A stretch of 37,924 nt of DNA from a virus. The notes under the pieces were generated by a model, which made no database searches, was not told the origin of the DNA, and was given only the letters and a program-made list of their open reading frames with translations. Positions 32,091-37,924 of the stretch are shown here, one piece after another; within the stretch, counting starts at the first letter, position 1, and each line of letters opens with the position of its first letter. Position numbers and translations under genes: made by a program. The DNA is taken from positions 1 to 37,924 of the IMG/VR virus record IMGVR_UViG_3300021356_000061; one strand, 5' to 3'.

Positions 32091-32545
32091 TACCTTAACC
32101 TATTTAATTGAGTGGTGAGTTCTACGGTCTCGCCGGAATTTATTACTTTAAAGATGATGTCTATTTGCAGAGTATTTTGATCCGGAAGAATACTTGGTTT
32201 CACACTGAGGGTCTTATAATCAACTCTTGGTTCATAGACTTTAATGGCTTCCTTCACGTTGTTGATGATACCAGTGTCATCATAAAGAGTATCCAACTCA
32301 AACAAATAACTATACAATCCCGCCCCGTAACTAGGTTGAAACGGTTTTTCAAAAGGGCCAGTTGTGAGAAGATTACGGACAGCCTGCTTCACTGCGGCCG
32401 CCTCAGTTTTCTTATAGATGTCTCCCGTAGTAGGTTTGGGAGCAAAAGATAAGTCGATATCTAGATTCCTTCGGTTCCGTGTAGTAGCGAACGTAATGGT
32501 ATCTAAATTCTTATCTTCTCTTGACAGTGCACGTTTGATTGCCAT
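32090..32545 (-). CDS. gp25: Baseplate wedge protein gp25
   Basis: Small wedge protein of the gp25 / phage P2 W family, found also in type VI secretion; it bridges the hub to the wedge and sheath start. 151 residues, against 132 in T4. The family pattern is visible: AAVKQAVRNLLTTGPFEKPF (residues 50-69), an LFELDT stretch, and the E105-P106-R107 motif with following beta strand (DYKTLSVKPSIL). Its leader carries the late promoter, with ATG 28 bases downstream. Confidence 0.92.
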   Translation of the reverse strand: MAIKRALSREDKNLDTITFATTRNRRNLDIDLSFAPKPTTGDIYKKTEAAAVKQAVRNLLTTGPFEKPFQPSYGAGLYSYLFELDTLYDDTGIINNVKEAIKVYEPRVDYKTLSVKPSILPDQNTLQIDIIFKVINSGETVELTTQLNRLR

Positions 32546-32572
32546 CGTATTACTCTTGTGTTATACTAGTTC

Positions 32573-32580
32573 TATTTATA
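32573..32580 (-). promoter_or_regulatory. T4-type late promoter for the gp25-gp6 operon
   Basis: TATAAATAGAACTAG on the minus strand, immediately after the TAG stop of the 196-residue gene and 28 bases upstream of the gp25 ATG. It is identical over 13 bases to the sites at 28730-28742 and 20469-20481. It probably drives gp25, gp6, the oxygenase and the 352-residue wedge gene. Confidence 0.82.
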
Positions 32581-33171
32581 CTATTTTGGCAACACTTCGA
32601 CCAATTCATTCTTAGAAAATAAGACCCCATTGTACTGAGTCTCAATGTCTTGTTTGAATGTCAAGTCATAGGTTGATGGTACAGTAGGAAACTCTACTAG
32701 AATGGTGGATGTCAAGGAACCATCGGGATTGTAGGTGTCGTAGTCCAAGACCAGACGTTTGAACCTCGCATTATCCTTAATGTAAACTGCCACATCAAAT
32801 GTTCTTTCTAGATCAAGTCTACCGAATCCGTTGATTACCTGATACCCGACCATCCTACCATCTGACTTGAGTAGATTGTCTCCAGCGATTGTCTCCGTTG
32901 GCCCTGCTTCATATAGTCCTTCAGATACCTTTAACTTGACATCACGGAAGAAATCTGTATCACCATTGACCATGTTGAGAATGTCCGCATGGAGTAATAG
33001 GTTACGTGCTATCTGTGCACGTTGTGTGGCACTACCGATATGTCCAAGAGTTGCCGCACCATAACCCAAGAAGGTGGAAATAGAAACACCCTTCGCAAGT
33101 TTGATCTGCGAAGTAATTGTATTAGGATCGTGTTGATCCGGATTATAAACGGGGTCTGCTAAGTATATCAT
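32581..33171 (-). CDS. Unrecognised baseplate/tail protein (196 aa)
   Basis: I do not recognise the family. The length equals that of T4 gp53, but I see no gp53-like sequence. The N-terminus (IYLADPVYNPDQHDPNTITS) lacks a signal peptide. A helical middle (ATQRAQIARNLLLHADILNM) is followed by beta-rich segments: GRMVGYQVINGFGRLDLERT, FDVAVYIKDN, and a C-terminal TYDLTFKQDIETQYNGVLFS. It overlaps the spike gene by ATGA and is the last gene of the hub group, so a tail-tip or hub-wedge contact role is inferred from position only. Confidence 0.7.
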   Translation of the reverse strand: MIYLADPVYNPDQHDPNTITSQIKLAKGVSISTFLGYGAATLGHIGSATQRAQIARNLLLHADILNMVNGDTDFFRDVKLKVSEGLYEAGPTETIAGDNLLKSDGRMVGYQVINGFGRLDLERTFDVAVYIKDNARFKRLVLDYDTYNPDGSLTSTILVEFPTVPSTYDLTFKQDIETQYNGVLFSKNELVEVLPK

Positions 33172-34670
33172 TGATCAGAATCCAATGGAGAAGACGACAA
33201 TACCTGTTCAACTTCTTCTTCAAGTTTAGTTACCGTGAACTGTTTACCAGCACCTTTATTGGTGTTACCCAAAGGTGTGACGCCAAATTGAGTTGTTCTA
33301 CCCTTACCGGCAGTCCTTCCAATAGCAGGCGGAATGACATCACCGAAACCCGCACTAATGACACCATCTATCGCAAGAGCAGAAGATATCGCATCTTTAT
33401 TTGTCCCATCTCGCATTGCACTTCTGGCCTCCTGTGTACTAGGTTCGCCATCGTCAAAGACACCACCATAAGACTCCGACTTGAGAATCTTAGACTTGAG
33501 TATACCACCAGCGTCAATGGTAACGGTACGGATAGCATACGCACCACCCGCAAGGTGGAGTCCGACTAGAGGTGCAAGGGGCGGCGGCCCAGACGGCGGA
33601 ACTGGAATAGGTGGCGGTACAACAGGTGGGCCCCAACCAGGCGCACCCAATGATCCTGCACTTCCCGCACGTAGAGATTCTCCCGCAAACTGTGACGCCA
33701 CGGAGAACAGGGAAGTACCGATAAGCGATCCATAGAAACATGCACCGGATGCGGGTTGCGGGCCAAGTGGCCCTGAGTAGGATTTACCTACAAAGTCTAC
33801 GAACTGACCACCAAATGTTCCTTTGATACCAAGCGCAGATACCGTTGTACCTGAGATGTTACATGCCTTAGATACCATGACCGCTTCGTCTTTACCAGAC
33901 AGAAGGAGTGTCGCATCGGACACCACATCTAATGGCCCCTCTGCGGAGATTTCATGTTTACCTTTTGTGATGGTCTTACGCAGATCACCCAGAACCGCAT
34001 CGGTTGCGATACCCATCGTGGCGATCTTGGAATTCTTTTTAGTCGTGTACTCTGAGTTACCGGATGTGGTGTGTCTATGATCCTTGGCAACCTTTTCAGT
34101 CTTATTACCCTTGATCTTGATGTTCTGGTTACCACCCACGTCTAGGTTAAAGTTACCTCCAACCCACATGTCAAGGTTACCCTCATACGCAATCTGCGTA
34201 TTACCTTCGACCACGATCTTGCAGTCCGCACCAACGGTCTCATACTTATCCTTGACTGCACTGATCCATATCGAACCGTCCTTACGCATCTCAATACCAG
34301 AACCAGTACGATGTCGAATCAGGACACGTTCGTTGCCTTCGGTATCATCAATCTCAATGACGTGACCGGAGTATGTCTCAGTGACTTTGTTGTAGGGATA
34401 TTTGGATCGTCCGGTATTACTCTCAAACTCACCATCTTCGGATACTGTTCCCAACCCCATATCGATGTTGGGAAAGGTAGCAGACATGGACAGATCATTC
34501 GGTTTCTCTTTCTGACCTACACCACCCGCACCACGAGCAGCACGGTTGACAGAACTCTCTCCCCAGTATCCTTCACGTGGGAATTCTCCAGTCGGGTCTT
34601 GGAAACCATATAGATTGGTTCCCTCCTTTTCTTGGATAGTACCCTGTTCTGCTTCTGTTTTCTTACTCAT
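33168..34670 (-). CDS. gp5-type spike protein with beta-helix (500 aa)
   Basis: Membrane-piercing spike of the baseplate hub. Residues about 22-40 (GFQDPTGEFPREGYWGESS) match the T4 gp5 segment right after its OB domain (GFSDPTGQYPRR). YSGHVIEIDDTEGNERVLIR matches T4 ESGHIQEFDDTPGQERYRL. An octapeptide series follows (KIVVEGN, MWVGGN, LDVGGN, IKIKGN), the hallmark of the gp5 triple-stranded beta-helix. The T4 lysozyme domain is absent from this protein. The C-terminal half has a Gly/Ala-rich stretch, a Pro-rich linker (GPPVVPPPIPVPPSGPPP) and a TRPK-like flexible tail; I cannot assign these to a tip domain. ATG overlaps the TGA of the amidase-like gene upstream. Confidence 0.85.
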   Translation of the reverse strand: MSKKTEAEQGTIQEKEGTNLYGFQDPTGEFPREGYWGESSVNRAARGAGGVGQKEKPNDLSMSATFPNIDMGLGTVSEDGEFESNTGRSKYPYNKVTETYSGHVIEIDDTEGNERVLIRHRTGSGIEMRKDGSIWISAVKDKYETVGADCKIVVEGNTQIAYEGNLDMWVGGNFNLDVGGNQNIKIKGNKTEKVAKDHRHTTSGNSEYTTKKNSKIATMGIATDAVLGDLRKTITKGKHEISAEGPLDVVSDATLLLSGKDEAVMVSKACNISGTTVSALGIKGTFGGQFVDFVGKSYSGPLGPQPASGACFYGSLIGTSLFSVASQFAGESLRAGSAGSLGAPGWGPPVVPPPIPVPPSGPPPLAPLVGLHLAGGAYAIRTVTIDAGGILKSKILKSESYGGVFDDGEPSTQEARSAMRDGTNKDAISSALAIDGVISAGFGDVIPPAIGRTAGKGRTTQFGVTPLGNTNKGAGKQFTVTKLEEEVEQVLSSSPLDSDQ

Positions 34671-36688
34671 CGTATTTTACCAAATTTCCTTTTAACGTAT
34701 TGTTCGACGTTAAAGTATGGTTCATTAGTTGTATCTACTAACTCACCATATCCATAAACCTTAGCGCCGGGATATCCCTTGAAAAACGTGTCAAGGAAAG
34801 TGTCCAAAGTTGTATACTGAGAACGAGTGAATGAAGAACCTGATCGATATGCATTGGCGGCTTGTGTACCACTAGGGACATTCAAACCACCCACCATTGC
34901 AATGTTGATTGAGTTGTTCCTGTACGCTTTGGGATCGATCTTTGACACTAAGGTAGTAGGAATGCCTCTCTGCATCGTACCGTCTCTTCGAATGATATAG
35001 TGATATTGTATCGTATCAAATCCCCGTGCCCTTGCGTCTTCGTGCAACATCTCCGCAGTCAAGAACTGATCCTTAAAAGATTCCGTTGAGTGGATGATAA
35101 GACTGTCAATTCTTCTTTTGAACAACCTGATATCAGCCTGAAGTTCTTCCTTTGTATCACATGTTTGGAAAACAACAGGTTTCTTTTCAACAGTGATACT
35201 ATTGGCCTGAGTGACCGCATTGATCTCTCCGGTTTCAAATTTCTGAAAGATATCAAAGTCGTTGGGGTATGCGAGGACATCAAAAGACTCTCTCCAAACA
35301 GCCCTTTCTTGATCCCCCACCTTGATCTGGTCTGTAATACTGGTGTCAATTTCCTTCAGACCAATCTCAACGACACCCATAACTTTCTCAAAGTTCGATA
35401 TTAATTTAGGATCAATACCCTTCGCTTTAGCTTCCGCAGATGTCTTCTGAATCAATTCACGTGTATTGGAAAACTTTTTTTGTTTGGCGAGTATCGTTTT
35501 AATAGAGTCATCTATTGCAACGTTTCTACCACCAACAGTCTGACACGCCTTAGCGAGATCAACGGGAGCACCACTTTGTGTTTGTTGAAGAACAGTAGAA
35601 ATGTTTTTCTTGGATATTCCCCCGACACCTGATCCCTTAACCCCAGTTCCGGCAAGAACAGCAGCACCCGTAAGTCCGGTAACCTTGTTCGATCCACTGT
35701 TAGTAGCTCTTTCAGAAAGGTCTTGTAACTTACCACCTCCAGTTTGAACATCACCAACAAAACTCTTAGCCTTATTGGTGACATCTCTTACGGTATTCAC
35801 AGCACCAGTAACTTCACCGACAGTAGAGTTGATTTGGTTTCTGACACTATTCACTTCATTCTTAACCTCGTTGACAGTCGAGGTAACGTCATTATAAGTC
35901 TGTCCAAGTTTCGTGAGAGTACCACCCTCGTCTTGCAACAAGTTATTTGTGAATTCAGATACCGGATTGATATTCTTAATTGCGGATACCTGATTTGCAA
36001 CTTCATTGATCGCACCGGAGATGTCATTAACTGCACCACTCAACTCTTTGAGTGATGTTGCGGAACTCAGACCTTCAAGACTTCCTGCTGCATTATCCAG
36101 AGTTCCCAAGAGACCGTCCGCTTTTCCAGCCATGGTTTCTCCCGTCTTGGAGAGTGCGTCCATACCACTACCCGAAAGGTTGGCGGCATTCATTCCATCA
36201 AGGATTGCACCCAGTCCAGTAAGAAGTGTAATGATAGATGCGATCTTTCCGGCAAGATCACCACCAATCGCCTCTACACTAGAGGTCAGACCATCTAGAA
36301 GACTCGCAGAATCTCCACTTGCAAGACCATCAATCAAGTTGCCGAGACTTCCCTCCGCACCGTCACTATCAAACAATCCACCAAGACTAGGCGTACTCAA
36401 ATTCAGTTCAGTTGAAGTCCGATCCATGACATCGACCAGACCACTAACATCTTCGGTCAGTTCGACAAGTGCTTCACCCTTCTGTTCAAACGTACCCGCA
36501 GTAGAAATCTTGGTCTCTAGGTTCTTGAACCCAGCAACTGTCTTGTTCGCCTCTTGTCCCAAGATGGTCGCATTCTTAACCAACTCTGACTGTTTGGCCT
36601 CTTCGATTTGTTTGCTAAGTGAAGTATTCTGTTTGTCAACATTTAACTTAACATCAATGGATCGTTGAATATCGCTTCTAACTGACAT
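34667..36688 (-). CDS. Coiled-coil hub protein with degenerate amidase-like C-terminus (673 aa)
   Basis: Residues 1-310 are helical and rich in coiled-coil heptads (QIEEAKQSELVKNA, NEVKNEVNSVRNQINSTVGE), resembling a tape-measure or hub-scaffold segment. Residues about 528-673 align by eye with T7 lysozyme (N-acetylmuramoyl-L-alanine amidase): SLIIHSTES with T7 FVHCSAT, TIQYHYIIRRDGTMQRGIP with VGYHFIIKRDGTVEAGR, and NNSINIAMVGGLN with HNSIGVCLVGGID. The first zinc His (H533) is kept, but the segment GYGELVDTTNEPYF replaces T7 AHHEVAPKACPSF, so H122 and C130 are a Tyr and an Asn here. Catalysis is therefore doubtful. It overlaps the upstream gene (TAATG) and the spike gene (ATGA), so it is made with the hub. 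Confidence 0.8.
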   Translation of the reverse strand: MSVRSDIQRSIDVKLNVDKQNTSLSKQIEEAKQSELVKNATILGQEANKTVAGFKNLETKISTAGTFEQKGEALVELTEDVSGLVDVMDRTSTELNLSTPSLGGLFDSDGAEGSLGNLIDGLASGDSASLLDGLTSSVEAIGGDLAGKIASIITLLTGLGAILDGMNAANLSGSGMDALSKTGETMAGKADGLLGTLDNAAGSLEGLSSATSLKELSGAVNDISGAINEVANQVSAIKNINPVSEFTNNLLQDEGGTLTKLGQTYNDVTSTVNEVKNEVNSVRNQINSTVGEVTGAVNTVRDVTNKAKSFVGDVQTGGGKLQDLSERATNSGSNKVTGLTGAAVLAGTGVKGSGVGGISKKNISTVLQQTQSGAPVDLAKACQTVGGRNVAIDDSIKTILAKQKKFSNTRELIQKTSAEAKAKGIDPKLISNFEKVMGVVEIGLKEIDTSITDQIKVGDQERAVWRESFDVLAYPNDFDIFQKFETGEINAVTQANSITVEKKPVVFQTCDTKEELQADIRLFKRRIDSLIIHSTESFKDQFLTAEMLHEDARARGFDTIQYHYIIRRDGTMQRGIPTTLVSKIDPKAYRNNSINIAMVGGLNVPSGTQAANAYRSGSSFTRSQYTTLDTFLDTFFKGYPGAKVYGYGELVDTTNEPYFNVEQYVKRKFGKIR

Positions 36689-37512
36689 TATCCACCACCA
36701 TACTTGTCGTTAAGTTCATACACTTTATTTTTAACCGCATTCGTGTCTGAGGCTCCCAGTGCCTTTACCTTACTTGTCAATGTGTTGCCGAGATTTGCTT
36801 TGACATCTGCTCGTGTGCTATTTAGTTCATGTCTTAGAAACTGTACCTGTGTATCAAAGTTCTGATAGTCGGGTGAGAAGTTTTTCAACTGATCCAATCT
36901 CTCACCAGTAAAATTGTCGAGACCAAAGGAACCGTCCGGATGTTCTCCAGTCACCATGTTAGATGCAATGTCAAGTTTTGCAGTTATGGCCATAGCAGTA
37001 TCCGGATCAAACCCTTCATCCAAAAAAGCCTTGAGAGTCTCTTCGATTCTTTTCGACTGTGTTTTTGAAGTGATATTTCCGGTGTCTTCGTTAGATACTC
37101 CATCAAGGTTTATTGAAAACACACTACTGACAGTATCGTCTGGTTGAATAGGATCAAACCCCAATTGAATAGGAGTCGGTGTAGTTATATGAGGAAGAGA
37201 CCCCAGAACAATAGGAACCTGTGAGTACTTACCGTCCATGAAGAAACCGAACACTAAAGTCCCCGCTTCAATTCTTGGTGTTGAACCAAGACCGGATGTA
37301 CCACCTTCGGTTGTTGGAATCAATACCTGTGCCCAAGGTAGTGCAGACTCAGGAACGTCCTTAAGACTAGGACTGTGCACTCCGTGTATACGCACACGCA
37401 CGTAACCTTCAAGACCCTCACCTTCCGGCGGTCTTGCATCAATAACAATTCCCGTGAAGAACCGTGGGTTGTCACCATAAAATTCTGAGGGTATGGCCTT
37501 AGGTAAATCCAT
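36688..37512 (-). CDS. gp5: gp5-like OB-fold hub protein with tail-lysozyme-like domain (274 aa)
   Basis: Residues 15-110 match the T4 gp5 OB domain that joins the spike to the hub: FFTGIVIDARPPEGEGLEGY, VRVRIHGVHSPSL, LPWAQVLIPTTEGGTSGLG (T4 LPWMSVIQPITSAAMSGIG) and VPIVLGSLPHI. Residues about 155-274 resemble the phage tail lysozyme family (Phage_lysozyme2): a helix KAFLDEGFDPDTAMAITAKL, then GSFGLDNFTGERLDQLKNF and DTQVQFLRHEL. In that family the catalytic Glu lies in an ESG motif after the helix; here the segment is DIAS, with Ala183 in that place, so hydrolase activity is uncertain. The symbol refers only to the OB part. The stop overlaps the next start (TAATG). Confidence 0.8.
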   Translation of the reverse strand: MDLPKAIPSEFYGDNPRFFTGIVIDARPPEGEGLEGYVRVRIHGVHSPSLKDVPESALPWAQVLIPTTEGGTSGLGSTPRIEAGTLVFGFFMDGKYSQVPIVLGSLPHITTPTPIQLGFDPIQPDDTVSSVFSINLDGVSNEDTGNITSKTQSKRIEETLKAFLDEGFDPDTAMAITAKLDIASNMVTGEHPDGSFGLDNFTGERLDQLKNFSPDYQNFDTQVQFLRHELNSTRADVKANLGNTLTSKVKALGASDTNAVKNKVYELNDKYGGG

Positions 37513-37924
37513 TATGCTCCACCCTCATTAAACTTAGTGATAGTCATAGTACATCTATGTGCCCCAAAAGATACCTCTCTGACAAAGGAGTGTTTTACAT
37601 TAGTGATTAGAAAGACTCCACTAAACAGTTGTGCAAATCCTGTTTTGGTCTCATCCCCATCTTCAGGAACCATACAGTTTATTCTGTCACCGACACCATA
37701 GGGTACAACGTCTCTTCCACTTACCGTAATTTCAAAACAGTTCTTCATCATCATATCAAGACATGCAAGGGTCTTAACCTTGTTAATGTGGGAGTCTGCA
37801 TCAGCTTCCCAGTGAATACTCTTATAGTTTGCGCCGGGTCTATATGTCTTTCTATTGAGTGTCTGATAAATGAACCTAGAATCCGCCGAATGTGCAGGGC
37901 CCACACCCTGCATACTGAACATGG
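37512..37924 (-). CDS. Hub protein C-terminus, gp27/gpD-like (5' end outside window)
   Basis: The frame is open through the right edge; an ATG at 37922 may be internal. At least 136 residues are visible. The part VSGRDVVPYGVGDRINCMVP, LFSGVFLITNVKHSFVREVS and GAHRCTMTITKF has the order and feel of the C-terminus of tail hub proteins of the gp27/gpD type, where a 'SGxYLITxVxH' strand precedes the last beta hairpin. Its place directly before the gp5-like OB gene fits, since gp27 and gp5 form the hub. The stop is followed at once by the OB gene ATG. Assignment is by pattern and context. Confidence 0.6.
   Translation of the reverse strand, partial: MFSMQGVGPAHSADSRFIYQTLNRKTYRPGANYKSIHWEADADSHINKVKTLACLDMMMKNCFEITVSGRDVVPYGVGDRINCMVPEDGDETKTGFAQLFSGVFLITNVKHSFVREVSFGAHRCTMTITKFNEGGA

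Noticed and set aside
32581-33171. Assignment of the 196-residue protein as gp53 because of equal length
   Set aside because: No gp53-like sequence is visible; length alone is not evidence.

Overview
This window is the virion-structure region of a T4-like contractile-tailed phage (myovirus). Every supported gene lies on the minus strand, so transcription runs from high to low coordinates. Recognisable T4 morphogenesis homologues are gp5 (split over several genes), gp25, gp6, gp8, gp13 and gp14. The fibre proteins use modules that I remember from marine T4-like phages, mainly cyanophages and relatives (IRIKRS/RLKRS N-termini, DLSEGTNLYYTTARAD repeats, a DUF4815-type giant protein). The host cannot be named from this sequence alone. 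I see no tRNA, CRISPR array, transposon, integrase or plus-strand gene, and no gene-free stretch longer than about 75 bases.

Layout in transcription order: (1) 37924-32581, central hub and spike: the C-terminus of a hub protein cut by the window edge, an OB-fold protein with a degenerate tail-lysozyme-like domain, a coiled-coil protein ending in a degenerate amidase-like domain, a gp5-type beta-helix spike, and an unrecognised 196-residue protein. (2) 32580-26295, baseplate wedge: gp25, gp6, a 2-oxoglutarate/Fe(II) oxygenase, a 352-residue wedge-type protein, a gp9/gp10-like protein and gp8. (3) 26280-12190: a 1908-residue DUF4815-type protein, a small coiled-coil protein, an 805-residue repeat fibre, and two paralogous proteins (773 and 1115 residues) built mostly of Arg/Tyr/Thr/Gly/Asn tetrapeptide-like repeats. 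(4) 12121-10226, an accessory cassette: a coiled-coil protein, a GT-A glycosyltransferase and a second oxygenase-like protein. (5) 10155-1564: two small proteins and three long tail-fibre proteins. (6) 1551-1: neck proteins gp13 and gp14 (gp14 cut by the left edge).

Regulation can be read from the sequence. T4-type late promoters (TATAAATA or CATAAATA) precede gp25, the gp9/gp10-like gene, the 805-residue fibre, the 1115-residue repeat protein, the 119-residue protein and the 1458-residue fibre. Three of them share the 13-base string TATAAATAGAACT. The accessory cassette instead has a sigma70-like promoter (TTGACA, 17-base spacer, TATCAT) with a perfect inverted repeat across its spacer and -10, and a late promoter follows the cassette. 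It therefore looks like an early-type or host-type transcription unit set inside a late region.

The most interesting leads are the two giant Arg/Tyr repeat proteins, which lack Lys, His, Cys, Trp and Met in their repeat regions; the modification-enzyme cassette beside them with its own promoter and possible operator; and the hub, where two peptidoglycan-hydrolase-like domains both seem to have lost catalytic residues.
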